Shown piece by piece: positions 42,742-51,781 of a stretch of DNA of 64,000 nucleotides. The position numbers and the translations under genes are program-made. Under the pieces are notes generated by a model that did no database searches, was not told the DNA's origin, and was given only the letters and a program-made list of their open reading frames with translations. Source of the DNA: Paenibacillus timonensis (GTDB taxonomy: Bacteria > Bacillota > Bacilli > Paenibacillales > Paenibacillaceae); NCBI RefSeq assembly GCF_022427145.1, contig NZ_JAKSXN010000015.1, forward strand, positions 27,890-91,889. Reading direction: 5' to 3'. Positions within the stretch are counted from its first letter, which is position 1, and the number at the start of each line of letters is the position of its first letter.

Positions 42742-44442
42742 TTACACGCCGGCCGGCAGTTGAACCTCGGATACGCCCCATTCCCCATCCTCTTTCAGGA
42801 CATAACTGTAGCTGGACGGCTGGGTCAGCGTATCGTCGTAGTCTAGCCGTACATGCGCACCGCGCGTTTCTTTGCGCTCCAAGGCCCCCAGCACAATCGC
42901 CTCGCTGACCTTCAGCATATTGGCGGCTTCCAGTTTCTCGAATAGGGACAAAGCAAATTTGCCCGGCTTTGCCAGCGAAATCCCGTCGAGCTCGCTACGC
43001 AGCGCCCGGAGTTCCGTCAACGCCTCCTTCAAGCCGCTTTCCGTGCGAAGCGGACCTGCCCCTTTCCACATGATCTGCTGCAGCTTGCGCTTAAACGCTT
43101 GGAGCGACGCGTTATCCCGATCTACCGGAACGGGGTGCCAAAATTGCGTCAGGCGCTCCATCTCCCGGTCGAACGCCTGGCGCACGGCGGCTTCGTCCAG
43201 TTCGCCTTGCTTCTCCCGCGCCGCGGTTTCGCCCGCGATGCGGCCGGTGACTAGCGCTTCGGTAATGGCATTGCCCGATAAGCGGTTGGCCCCATGCATG
43301 CCATAGATCAGCTCGCCCGAGGCCAGCAGCCCTGGCACCCGCGTGCGCATCGCCTCGTCCACGCGGACGCCGCCAAGCATGAAATGCGCCATCGGCGCCA
43401 CTTCCACCATGTCCTTGGTCAAATCGACGCCCTGATTCCGCAAAATATCGATCACCGGGCCAAACGCTTCCTTCAGCTTGTCCTCCGGCACCATCGTGAA
43501 GTCGAGATAAGCCCCGCCGTGCGGCGTGCCGCGGCCGGCTTCCACCTCGCGGAAAATCGCCAGCGTCGTTTGGTCGCGCGCGGCCGTGTATTTTCCGGCG
43601 ACTTCCCCGTTGTATTTGTCCATGAATTCTTCCTTCAATCCGTTCAGCAGGCGGCCGCCCAGCTTATAGCGGAACGGATCCCACATGATCGGATCGATGC
43701 CGACGAGCGGCGGAAACAGATGGGCGATCGGGAAGAACTGCACCATCTCCATGTCGCGCACCTCGGCTCCCGCCTCGGCTGCCAACACGAATCCGTCGCC
43801 GGTCATGTTCGCGGACGCGCTGTTGCGCTCATAAACTTCCGTCAACCCGCCCGTAGCCAAAATAACCGACGAAGCGGCGATGCTGATCGGACGGTACTCC
43901 TCCATCTCAAAACCGATCGCGCCAACCGCACGGCCCTTTTCGACCACCACTTTCGTGATCATCACGTTTTTGAGGCGCTGGATGTTATCGTCCTTCCAGA
44001 TCGCCTTCTTCAACCCGGCCGCCGTCGCGCCGCCCGTATTCAAGATGTCCACGTACACGCAACGTGCCTTGGAATGCCCCGGGGCAAAAGCCTGCGAACG
44101 TTTGCCGTCCGGCGTACGGGCCCACTTGACGCCGTAACCTTCCGCTTCGAGGATCACTTCGGGTCCCCGTTCCACGACGGTGCGGACAATATTCGGATCC
44201 GCCAATCCGCGGCTTCCCTTCATCGTGTCCTCAAAATGGATTTGCGGATTGTCCTCTTCCGCTTCGCCTAAAGCGACGGCCACGGTCATCTGGGCCAAAA
44301 TCGTAGCCCCGCCCCGGCTAATCAAGCTTTTGTCGGTCAAAATCACGCGGGCGCCCTCATCGGCTGCCGCTCTCGCTGCCATCAACCCGGCGGCACCGGA
44401 TCCGACAACCAGCACATCGGTCTGCAAATGCATTGGTTCCAT
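42742..44442 (-). CDS. Fumarate-reductase/SdhA-like FAD protein
   Basis: 566 residues. N-terminal FAD site 'DVLVVGSGAAGLMAARAAADEGARVIL', followed by 'SLISRGGATI', 'YVDILNTGGATAAGL', 'VILATGGLTEVYERN', 'APMAHFMLGGVRVDE' and 'SGNAITEALVTGRIAG'. This is the SdhA/FrdA/aspartate-oxidase/AprA superfamily; FAD is normally bound to a conserved His, which is not where SdhA has it, so non-covalent binding is likely. No membrane anchor gene is near. In this island I suggest a ring reduction or dehydrogenation step with the 2Fe-2S protein as partner. The substrate is unknown. Confidence 0.85.
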   Translation of the reverse strand: MEPMHLQTDVLVVGSGAAGLMAARAAADEGARVILTDKSLISRGGATILAQMTVAVALGEAEEDNPQIHFEDTMKGSRGLADPNIVRTVVERGPEVILEAEGYGVKWARTPDGKRSQAFAPGHSKARCVYVDILNTGGATAAGLKKAIWKDDNIQRLKNVMITKVVVEKGRAVGAIGFEMEEYRPISIAASSVILATGGLTEVYERNSASANMTGDGFVLAAEAGAEVRDMEMVQFFPIAHLFPPLVGIDPIMWDPFRYKLGGRLLNGLKEEFMDKYNGEVAGKYTAARDQTTLAIFREVEAGRGTPHGGAYLDFTMVPEDKLKEAFGPVIDILRNQGVDLTKDMVEVAPMAHFMLGGVRVDEAMRTRVPGLLASGELIYGMHGANRLSGNAITEALVTGRIAGETAAREKQGELDEAAVRQAFDREMERLTQFWHPVPVDRDNASLQAFKRKLQQIMWKGAGPLRTESGLKEALTELRALRSELDGISLAKPGKFALSLFEKLEAANMLKVSEAIVLGALERKETRGAHVRLDYDDTLTQPSSYSYVLKEDGEWGVSEVQLPAGV

Positions 44443-44464
44443 CCTGCTGTCTCCTCCTTTGCGC

Positions 44465-45247
44465 TTAGGCTTGTTGCTCCAGCGTAATCCCTGCCGGCTG
44501 AACCGTAATTCCTGCAGCGGTTAAAGAGCTGCGAATCTTGCCGGCAAACTCTACGGCATGAATGCCGTCGCCGTGGATGCAAATCGTATCGGCCTGAATG
44601 GCCACATCGACGTTTTGCTGCGACATTACCTTGCCTTCCGCGACCATGCGAATGACTTGTTTCACTGATTGATCCTCATCCGTAATCAAGGCATCCGGCA
44701 AACGGCGGGAAGTCAGCGAACCGTCGGATTGGTAAGTCCGGTCGGAGAACACTTCGCTGGCCGTGCGCAATCCGGCTTTCTTACCGGCTTGGATCAGTTC
44801 GCTGCCGGCAAGCCCGAACAAAATCAGCTCCGGATCTACCTTATAGACCGCTTCGGCGATCGCCTCAGCCAAACCGGCATTTCGTGCCGCCATGTTATAG
44901 AGGGAACCATGCGCTTTCACATGCTGCAGCTTCGCCCCTTGCGCGCGTACGAACCCCCACAACGCGCCGATCTGATAAACGACGATGTCATAAGCCTCCT
45001 GCGGGGACAAGTCCATGTCGCGGCGGCCAAACCCGACCAGATCCTGCAGGCCGGGATGTGCCCCTAGGGCAACCCCGTGATCCAATGCCAGCTTGACGGT
45101 CTGGCGCATCGTCGCCGGATCGCCGGCATGAAACCCGCATGCGATATTGGCCGAGGTCACGAATTTCAGAACCTCGCTGTCCCTGCCAAGTTTATAAGCC
45201 CCAAAGCTCTCACCCATATCACAGTTCAAATCGACTACGTTGTTCAT
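44465..45247 (-). CDS. pxpA: 5-oxoprolinase subunit A (LamB/YcsF family)
   Basis: 260 residues. '[17 protein letters not shown]', '[14 protein letters not shown]', '[15 protein letters not shown]', '[11 protein letters not shown]' and 'ICIHGDG' are the conserved blocks of PxpA, the subunit that opens the phosphorylated lactam ring. PxpABC hydrolyses 5-oxoproline to glutamate with ATP. Its partners PxpB and PxpC are 4.5 kb upstream at the head of the same operon, with the transporter and the UbiD gene in between. GAGAGGAGC precedes the ATG. Confidence 0.93.
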   Translation of the reverse strand: MNNVVDLNCDMGESFGAYKLGRDSEVLKFVTSANIACGFHAGDPATMRQTVKLALDHGVALGAHPGLQDLVGFGRRDMDLSPQEAYDIVVYQIGALWGFVRAQGAKLQHVKAHGSLYNMAARNAGLAEAIAEAVYKVDPELILFGLAGSELIQAGKKAGLRTASEVFSDRTYQSDGSLTSRRLPDALITDEDQSVKQVIRMVAEGKVMSQQNVDVAIQADTICIHGDGIHAVEFAGKIRSSLTAAGITVQPAGITLEQQA

Positions 45248-45385
45248 GTTGATGCTCCTCTCGCAATTCGTTCACAGCATAATTCATCACATTAATTATG
45301 AAACAAGCCAGCCCCAAGCGGCCAGCGGGATTCGAGATCCATGGAAGGGTCCTGATCCCTACCGACCGTTTGAGGCTTAGGCGTT

Positions 45386-46813
45386 TTAGATTTGCCAGTT
45401 GTTTTTCTCTTCCGAATTCAGCTCGCGGAGCAAAGCCAGATCGGCCAGTTCCACTTTGTCCTTCGGAACGACGGCCCGCTTCGGGAAGACGACCGGCGGC
45501 GCTGGTTTGGTGGCATCGACGATCACGGCGCTGGACATGCGCGGCGTATTCTTGCCTTCGGCATTATACTCCCAGTTCGTCGGCAGCAATCCGCCCGGTC
45601 CGTTCCAACGCGGGATGATGAGCAGATCGCGCTCCGCATCGAACCGCGTGCCGATCGCCCAAGCGACCTCTTCGCCGTTAAACACGTCGATGTCCTCGTC
45701 CACGACAACGATATGGCGCAAATTCTCCGGCTCGGTGTTGAGCGCCGCAAATGCCGCTTTTTTCACGTCCGCGTCCTTTTCCTTCTGGATCGATAAATAG
45801 CAGTTCATCCGGCTATAAAAAGGAACGTTCACCGTTTTGAGGCCCGGCACGATTTTCTTCACCGTATGATAAATGCTGCCGGAGCGCGGCACTCCGCCCA
45901 CAACCAAATGCTCCCGTCCGGAGGCGACGATATCCTGGAAAATCGCATGATTCCGGTATGTAATGCGTTTGATGCGGATCGTCGGTACGGAGCCTCCACC
46001 GAGATAGTGACCCGGCCATTCGCCGAAAGGCCCTTCGCTGTGATCGTTATCCGGCAAAATTTCGCCTTCCAGAATGACTTCGGCATGCGCCGGCACGAGC
46101 AAATCGGAGGTATCCGCCTGCACCAGTTCCAGTGGTTCGCCCATTAACGCACCGGCCGCTTCATATTCGCCGCCGATGCCTTGAACCCGGGATACGGCTC
46201 CCATGATGAATCCGGGATGATGCCCAAGCGCAATCGCGATCGGAGCCGGCTTCCCTTGCTTTTTGTACTTTTTATAGATCAAGCCGCCATGATGCGCGCC
46301 AAGGAACCACACGCCCATATCGCGTTCGTTGAAGATTTGGTGGCGATAGATCCCGGCATTGATCAGCCCGGATTCCGGATCGCGGATGATCATCACGCCC
46401 GCCGACAAGTACGGCCCGCCGTCCATCTCGTTGTGCACGGGAATCGGCAGCTTGGACAAATCGACGTCCGCTTCTTCGATCACGTTCTCTTTAACTTTGG
46501 CAGCAGAGCGGTCTACGACTACCGGTTCGATCGGCTGCTGCAGCTTTTCGCCGTATACCCGCGGAATGTCTTGAACCTCACATCCCAAGTAGAGTGCCAC
46601 GCGTTCGTAAGAGGTCAACAAGTTGGAAATGCACGCCATCTGCGCCCCTTTTACCCTGTTGAACAACAGGGCCGGGTAATCGCCTTTTTCCGCCAGCGCC
46701 GCCGCATACGCGGTAATGCCAAAACGCGGATCAACCTCCGTGTCCACAAGCTTCACGCTGTTTGCATCAAATTGAGTTAATTGCCCGAGATAAGTTCTTA
46801 AATCTTTGGCCAT
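45386..46813 (-). CDS. UbiD family prenyl-FMN-dependent decarboxylase
   Basis: 475 residues from the ATG at 46813 (AAGGCG upstream; frame open to 46891). The catalytic triad of the family can be placed: R157 (AGIYRHQI), E260 and E265 (S-E-G-P-F-G-E), matching the R173/E277/E282 spacing of fungal Fdc1. UbiD enzymes (de)carboxylate aromatic or unsaturated acids using prenylated FMN made by UbiX; no ubiX is in the window. The product is not close enough to Fdc, AroY, HmfF or pyrrole-2-carboxylate decarboxylase by eye to name it. A 138-bp gap follows before pxpA. Confidence 0.92.
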   Translation of the reverse strand: MAKDLRTYLGQLTQFDANSVKLVDTEVDPRFGITAYAAALAEKGDYPALLFNRVKGAQMACISNLLTSYERVALYLGCEVQDIPRVYGEKLQQPIEPVVVDRSAAKVKENVIEEADVDLSKLPIPVHNEMDGGPYLSAGVMIIRDPESGLINAGIYRHQIFNERDMGVWFLGAHHGGLIYKKYKKQGKPAPIAIALGHHPGFIMGAVSRVQGIGGEYEAAGALMGEPLELVQADTSDLLVPAHAEVILEGEILPDNDHSEGPFGEWPGHYLGGGSVPTIRIKRITYRNHAIFQDIVASGREHLVVGGVPRSGSIYHTVKKIVPGLKTVNVPFYSRMNCYLSIQKEKDADVKKAAFAALNTEPENLRHIVVVDEDIDVFNGEEVAWAIGTRFDAERDLLIIPRWNGPGGLLPTNWEYNAEGKNTPRMSSAVIVDATKPAPPVVFPKRAVVPKDKVELADLALLRELNSEEKNNWQI

Positions 46814-46907
46814 GTGCGGATCGCCTTCTTTCTGTAAGATCGTCGGTCGTGAAACAAATCGGGCAAAATGCACGGCAATCCGCGATTTCACCCGATTTTC
46901 ATATGGC

Positions 46908-47945
46908 TTAAGGAAGCAGCGAGAGGTCTACCGTATCGGCAAACGGAATTTCTTTTTCGATCACGCCCGCCTCGATTTGGGTTTTCGAGACGTTTTTCGC
47001 GCCTTCCTCGGACACCTTGAGTCCTGCCGGTACTTTGGCCAGCTGGTTTTTCACTGCGGTCTCCATGACGTCGGCCGGAATTTGGTCAAACTCTTTCAGC
47101 ATCGCTTCTACTGCGGCTGCTGGATCCTTCTGCACGCGTTCGTTCACTTCATTGCTGACTTGAAGGAACCGTTTCATGGCATCCTGGTTTTTGTCGACCC
47201 AATCCGTCTTAGCCATGACGGTAATCCCGGCAAAATCATACGGCGGATCGTACAGTACCCGGTAATTGCCTGTTGCCACCATTTGCGAAATCGTCGGTTC
47301 GGAAACCATGCCGCCGGCGGCTTTGCCGCTTTCGATCGCGGCCAGCATCGTAGCGCCGCTGCCGCCGTTGATAATCTGCACGTCTTTGTCCGCGTCGATA
47401 TTGGCGGTTTTCAAGCCTTCGCGCAGCCCGGTGTCGGACAAGCTGCCCACCTTGGTTACGGCCAGCGTCGCTCCCTTCAAATCTTCAAGCGACTGGAACG
47501 GAGCATCCTTCTTCACGACCAGCGAATAGCCGACGCCATTGTAAATTTCGCCGTAAGCTTTAACGCCTAGGCCGTTCTTTTGCTGTCTCAACACATGCTC
47601 GTAAGAGCCCAACACAATGTCCAGGCTGCCGCCTACCAGGGCTTGCACCATATCGGCGCCAGACGTGAAGCTTTGTTTTTCGATCGTAATTCCGGCTTTC
47701 TCATAGGAGCCGTCGTTAATGCCGATTTGCGCGATGATCGGCGTCATGCCGCCGCCGACCAGACCCACGCGGATCTTGACGTTTTCCGGCTGGTTCGCGT
47801 TGTTTTCTCCGCCGTTGGTTCCTGTCGCTGCGTTGCCGGCGCCTTTATTGTCCGCAGGTGCGGCCGTGTTGTTGTTTCCGCAAGCGCTGAGCAAAGCGAT
47901 CGTCAGCACCAGCAATGTAGCCATAAGCATTTTTGTTTTTTTCAT
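46908..47945 (-). CDS. ABC transporter substrate-binding lipoprotein (NitT/TauT type)
   Basis: 345 residues. Type II lipoprotein signal with lipobox L-L-S-A-C (Cys about 22), then an Asn/Ala/Gly-rich linker and a SsuA/NrtA/ThiY-like domain ('VRVGLVGGGMTPIIAQIGINDG', 'GAMVQALVGGSLDIVLGSYEH', 'LKGATLAVTKVGSLSDTGLREGL'). It captures a small substrate for the permease and ATPase encoded just upstream. Family members bind sulfonates, nitrate, aromatic acids or pyrimidine precursors, consistent with an aromatic or heterocyclic acid. Confidence 0.9.
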   Translation of the reverse strand: MKKTKMLMATLLVLTIALLSACGNNNTAAPADNKGAGNAATGTNGGENNANQPENVKIRVGLVGGGMTPIIAQIGINDGSYEKAGITIEKQSFTSGADMVQALVGGSLDIVLGSYEHVLRQQKNGLGVKAYGEIYNGVGYSLVVKKDAPFQSLEDLKGATLAVTKVGSLSDTGLREGLKTANIDADKDVQIINGGSGATMLAAIESGKAAGGMVSEPTISQMVATGNYRVLYDPPYDFAGITVMAKTDWVDKNQDAMKRFLQVSNEVNERVQKDPAAAVEAMLKEFDQIPADVMETAVKNQLAKVPAGLKVSEEGAKNVSKTQIEAGVIEKEIPFADTVDLSLLP

Positions 47946-48036
47946 GGGATTCCCCTCCTTGAATGGTAACTTTCTTTCTAAATTTTATGGTTTCTCCAAT
48001 TTATTTCATCTTGTTAAATAAGTTGGAGTTCTTCCC

Positions 48037-48843
48037 TTACCGGTATTTCAGCAAACGCCGTTCGACCTGCACGATGATCTGTTCTAACACGACGGCGATA
48101 ATCATAATGAGGACAAGGCCTGTAAAAATCCCCGTTGTATCCAGCATGTTGGACGAGTAGGTGATGTAATACCCGAGCCCCCGGTTGGAGCCCACCAGTT
48201 CGGCGATGACGGACCCGATCAAGGCCATGCCGATATTCAGCCGCAAGCTCGTCAAAATCCATACGGTAATCGATGGAAGCACTACCCAGCGGAGCTTGTG
48301 CGTCCATTTGGCTTTAAATGTGCTCATCATATCCATCAGGTCTTTGTCGATGTTGCGTACGCCTTCGTAAGCATTGTAAAAAGCGACGAAAATGACCATC
48401 GCCACGACCATCAGAATCTTCGAGGTCATGCCGATCCCGAACCAGACGATGAACAGCGGGGCCAGCGATACCCGAGGCAAGCTGTACAATGCCATGATGT
48501 AAGGATAAACCCACTTTTGAAAAATCCCGCTGAACGCGAGCAAAATCCCCAGCAGCGTACCTCCAAGCATCCCGATAACGAGGCCGACGATGGACTCCTG
48601 CAGCGTGATGCTCATATGGAACCATAGATCCCCATTTGCGGTCATGTCGATAATTCGCTTCAGGATTAAAGACGGCTTGCTCAGCCAAAAAGAATTAAAC
48701 GCCGTGCCCGAGAGCAGTTCCCATAATCCGATGAGAACGATAAATACGACCAATCTGCCGATCCACACGGCCGCGCTGCGATTCCCTCGCCCCGCCTTAG
48801 GGGAAGGAGAACTGGCCGAGGCTGTCGTTGTTTTTGATGCCAT
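48037..48843 (-). CDS. ABC transporter permease (SsuC/TauC type)
   Basis: 268 residues, six TM helices after a Ser/Ala/Lys-rich 25-residue start; the EAA loop is 'NAYEGVRNIDKDLMDMMSTFKAKWTHKLRWVVLPS'. Homodimeric membrane component of the NitT/TauT importer with the neighbouring binding protein and ATPase. Ribosome site AGGAGGAAATCATC. The gene lies 18 bp after the ATPase gene. Confidence 0.93.
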   Translation of the reverse strand: MASKTTTASASSPSPKAGRGNRSAAVWIGRLVVFIVLIGLWELLSGTAFNSFWLSKPSLILKRIIDMTANGDLWFHMSITLQESIVGLVIGMLGGTLLGILLAFSGIFQKWVYPYIMALYSLPRVSLAPLFIVWFGIGMTSKILMVVAMVIFVAFYNAYEGVRNIDKDLMDMMSTFKAKWTHKLRWVVLPSITVWILTSLRLNIGMALIGSVIAELVGSNRGLGYYITYSSNMLDTTGIFTGLVLIMIIAVVLEQIIVQVERRLLKYR

Positions 48844-48861
48844 GATGATTTCCTCCTCTCT

Positions 48862-49638
48862 CTATTCCCCGTCTGACATTTGGGCCCAAATTTCTTTCTG
48901 CAGCTCCTTGAACTGGGGATCGAAACGGATGTCGTAAAAAGGGCGCGGCCGCTCCAGATTCACTTTAAACTCCGCTTTGATCCGTCCCGGCCGGGAGGTC
49001 ATCACGATCACCCGGTCGGAAAGCGCAATCGCCTCTTCGATATCATGGGTGATGAACAGCACGCTTTTGCCGACATTTTCCCACAACTGCAAGAACTCTT
49101 CCCCGATCTTCACCCGGGTCTGGGCATCCAGCGGTCCGAACGGCTCGTCCATCAGATAAATCTCGGGATCGTACGCGAAGGTTCGCGCCAAGGCGACCCG
49201 CTTGCGCATCCCGCCGGACAATTCTTTCGGATGGTAACCGCCGAATCCTTCAAGCCCAACCATCTTTAGTAATCGGTTGGCTTCGTCCAACTGTTCGTTT
49301 TTGGATCGCCCTTTGATCTCCAGCGGGAGACGCACGTTGTCGATGACACTTTTCCAGGGGAGCAAGGCATCGTTTTGAAATACCATTCCGACCTGGCTTG
49401 GCACGCCTTGGATTTCCTGACCATCCAGATAGGCGCTGCCGCTTGCCGGTTTAAGCAGTCCGGACACCACCTTCAGCAAGGTCGACTTGCCGCAGCCGCT
49501 TGGACCGACAACGGATACGAACTCGCCGTCTTCCACCTTGAGCTGTACGTCCTGCAAAGCGACGGTGCGTTGGCCCTTGGACTCGTATTCCACGCGCAAA
49601 TCCCGAATTTCGAGTTTTGGATGGCTCTTGTTCTCCAT
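48862..49638 (-). CDS. ABC transporter ATPase (SsuB/TauB type)
   Basis: 258 residues. Walker A GPSGCGKST, signature LSGGMRKR, Walker B IYLMDEPFGPLD and H-loop 'FITHDIEEA' are complete. 'DEPFGPLDAQTR' is typical of the nitrate/sulfonate/taurine subfamily. It energises the importer of the island's substrate. GGAGGAAATGAACT precedes the ATG. Confidence 0.94.
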   Translation of the reverse strand: MENKSHPKLEIRDLRVEYESKGQRTVALQDVQLKVEDGEFVSVVGPSGCGKSTLLKVVSGLLKPASGSAYLDGQEIQGVPSQVGMVFQNDALLPWKSVIDNVRLPLEIKGRSKNEQLDEANRLLKMVGLEGFGGYHPKELSGGMRKRVALARTFAYDPEIYLMDEPFGPLDAQTRVKIGEEFLQLWENVGKSVLFITHDIEEAIALSDRVIVMTSRPGRIKAEFKVNLERPRPFYDIRFDPQFKELQKEIWAQMSDGE

Positions 49639-49708
49639 AGTTCATTTCCTCCATACTGAATTTTCCAATCCTGCTGTCTGTTTATGCATGCCGGTCCAAG
49701 CCGCCCGA

Positions 49709-50728
49709 TCAGAATTTGCGTTCGGAAGTCTCCAACAGATCCAAGCCCTTCCGCAACGTTTGGATCGCATTTTCCCGCTCGATCCATTGCCGTTGCGCCT
49801 CTTGCAGGGTCACCTCCTGGAATCGAACCCGTGCACCTAAGTTGGTTTGAGCTAGAAGCGGCAAATCCACGCTTGCGACTTGCGCAATCTTCGGATATCC
49901 TCCGGTTGTTTGGCGATCCGCCATCAAAATAATCGGGTTCCCGTCAGGCGGTACCTGTACGGTTCCCATCGTCACGGCCGAGGAAATCATCTCTTTCGAC
50001 GGATTCATCTGCAATTCCCGGCCTTTGAAACGGTAACCCATCCGGTCGGACTGCGGTAAAACCGCAAATTCCTCTTGCCATAAAATCTGTTGGCTTTGTA
50101 CTTGAAACAAATCGTATTCTTCCCCCGGGATCAGCTGAACGATGGGGTTTGCCGCATATTTCGGAAGCATTTCCGGAAATACCGCCCACCGGCTGACGGC
50201 GCCGTACTCCTTGCTCGCTTCCCTGGCGAGCAAACCAAGCAAATGGGAGCCGCGTTGCGTCATATCGCCTAAAGTCAGCCGATCGCCCGCAACGAGTGCC
50301 CGCCCCTCATAACCGCCGATGCCTGCCCTTAAATAGGTCGAGCGGCTGTTCATTCGGACCGGAACATCAATGCCGCCTCCTACCGCCAGGTAAGCGCGGC
50401 AGCCGAGCTGGATCGGACCAAACGTCAACATGCTGCCCTTAGGCGCTAACACCGTTCTCCACAACGGAATGGGCACCCCGTTCAGCTTGGGCGATAAGTC
50501 GCCGCCGCAGAGCGAGATCAGAGCCGTTTGCTCGAAGCGGATTACCGGGCCGAGCAGCGTGATTTCAAGCCCGGCTTCTTCCTCCGCATTACCGACCAGC
50601 AGATTCGCAATTCGAAGGGCAAAAGCATCCATCGCTCCGCCAACAATCACGCCATACTTCTGAACGCCGAACCTTCCCAAATCCTGAACCGTGGTCAACA
50701 AACCGGGTTTTTCGATCAGCAAGCTCAT
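49709..50728 (-). CDS. pxpC: 5-oxoprolinase subunit C (KipA-type)
   Basis: 339 residues from the ATG at 50728, which overlaps the pxpB stop (ATGA) and has GGAGGAG upstream. 'KPGLLTTVQDLGRFGVQKYGVIVGGAMDAFALRIANLLVGN' begins the carboxyltransferase-like domain, and 'ILMADRQTTGGYPKIAQV' ends it. PxpB and PxpC together phosphorylate the lactam before PxpA hydrolyses it. Homologous to allophanate hydrolase/urea carboxylase domains, so activity on a lactam other than 5-oxoproline is conceivable. Confidence 0.92.
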   Translation of the reverse strand: MSLLIEKPGLLTTVQDLGRFGVQKYGVIVGGAMDAFALRIANLLVGNAEEEAGLEITLLGPVIRFEQTALISLCGGDLSPKLNGVPIPLWRTVLAPKGSMLTFGPIQLGCRAYLAVGGGIDVPVRMNSRSTYLRAGIGGYEGRALVAGDRLTLGDMTQRGSHLLGLLAREASKEYGAVSRWAVFPEMLPKYAANPIVQLIPGEEYDLFQVQSQQILWQEEFAVLPQSDRMGYRFKGRELQMNPSKEMISSAVTMGTVQVPPDGNPIILMADRQTTGGYPKIAQVASVDLPLLAQTNLGARVRFQEVTLQEAQRQWIERENAIQTLRKGLDLLETSERKF

Positions 50729-51477
50729 CGCTCCAACTCCTCCCATGCTTCAAATTGTTCACGGGTGATCGAGTAAAAACGAACGATATCTCCAGCTTGC
50801 AGCAAGGTCGGCGGCATTTGCTCCGGCTTGAACATTTCGATTGGGGTTTTGCCGATCAACTGCCAGCCCCCTGGGGTATCAATCGGATAGACACCGGTCT
50901 GATCTCCGGCAATTCCGACGGTTCCAGCCGGAATAGACAAGCGCGGTGTTTCCCGGCGAGGTGTGGCAATGCGTTCGGACATCCCTCCCAAGTAAGCAAA
51001 ACCAGGGGCAAATCCAAGCATATACACCAGATAATCCGCTGAAGTATGAATCTGGATCACTTCTTGAGGCGTGAGTCCATTGCGGGAGGCTACCGTTTCT
51101 AAATCCGGTCCGAAGTCCCCACCGTAACAGACAGGAATTTCTACGATTCTGGCTGGTGATGCATTAACGTCACGCAGTGTGAGAAGCAACTCGGACACCA
51201 GCGCCGCAGCCAACTGGAACGGGCTTTCCGTAAGAACATGTCCTTCCTGCTTCACTTCTTCCGTAAGCAGCTTCGCTACGTCATAGTAAATGGTCACCGA
51301 CGTAAAAGCCGGAACCGCCTCGATCATCCAAGGAAACGGGTGTTGATCCAGATGTTCTGCCAACTGCCTGACTTTGAGGTGGGTATCCTTTTGAATCGAA
51401 TCACCAAACTTCACAATCAGCGCCGAATCTCCGAGTGGAGTGATGGGAATCTCTGCGGTAGACGGCGAGTAAGTCAT
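50725..51477 (-). CDS. pxpB: 5-oxoprolinase subunit B (KipI-type)
   Basis: 250 residues from the ATG at 51477 (GGGAGG with 6-base spacing). 'LGDSALIVKFGD', 'GFAPGFAYLGGMSERIATPRR' and 'YPIDTPGGWQLIGKTP' are the conserved blocks. First gene of the island operon; a strong minus-strand promoter lies about 180 bp upstream and the IclR gene is divergent. In Bacillus the homologue KipI also inhibits the sporulation kinase KinA, but the operon context here favours the metabolic role. Confidence 0.92.
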   Translation of the reverse strand: MTYSPSTAEIPITPLGDSALIVKFGDSIQKDTHLKVRQLAEHLDQHPFPWMIEAVPAFTSVTIYYDVAKLLTEEVKQEGHVLTESPFQLAAALVSELLLTLRDVNASPARIVEIPVCYGGDFGPDLETVASRNGLTPQEVIQIHTSADYLVYMLGFAPGFAYLGGMSERIATPRRETPRLSIPAGTVGIAGDQTGVYPIDTPGGWQLIGKTPIEMFKPEQMPPTLLQAGDIVRFYSITREQFEAWEELER

Positions 51478-51490
51478 GTTCATCCTCCCA

Positions 51491-51503
51491 TCCGAATTTC
51501 GGA
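51491..51503. promoter_or_regulatory. TCCGAA palindrome before pxpB
   Basis: TCCGAA-T-TTCGGA, a 13-bp palindrome 14 bp upstream of the pxpB start. It uses the same half-site as the 51614-51635 element, in the opposite order. Confidence 0.5.
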
Positions 51504-51613
51504 CTATCAATACCGAATTACGAATCTTTTACATAAAATCATTGTTAGTTAGAATTCCATAAAAATCAAGAAATTTTCCTTTGAAATTTTCAAAATGTTG
51601 AGGTTGTTCCGTA

Positions 51614-51635
51614 TTTCGGATCGTTATTTCCGAAA
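51614..51635. promoter_or_regulatory. Candidate IclR operator
   Basis: TTTCGGA (51614-51620), eight bases, TCCGAAA (51629-51635), between the pxpB operon and the divergent iclR gene, just downstream of the predicted minus-strand transcription start. Confidence 0.55.
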
Positions 51636-51658
51636 ATCGAATGCCAATATATACGATC

Positions 51659-51686
51659 ATTATAGTAGGAATTAGATAAAAATCAA
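51659..51686 (-). promoter_or_regulatory. SigA-type promoter of the island operon
   Basis: On the minus strand -35 TTGATT (51686-51681), 16-base spacer, -10 TATAAT (51664-51659). The leader to pxpB is about 175 bases and carries both TCCGAA palindromes. A -10-like TATACT (51738-51743) for the IclR gene lies on the plus strand. Confidence 0.6.
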
Positions 51687-51781
51687 GCTTTAATTTCCGG
51701 GCCGTTTTGTCGGTTTTCAACATTCTTCCATTCGTTGTATACTAATACAGAATGAACTAGAGGCCATGCAGGAGGCATAAC

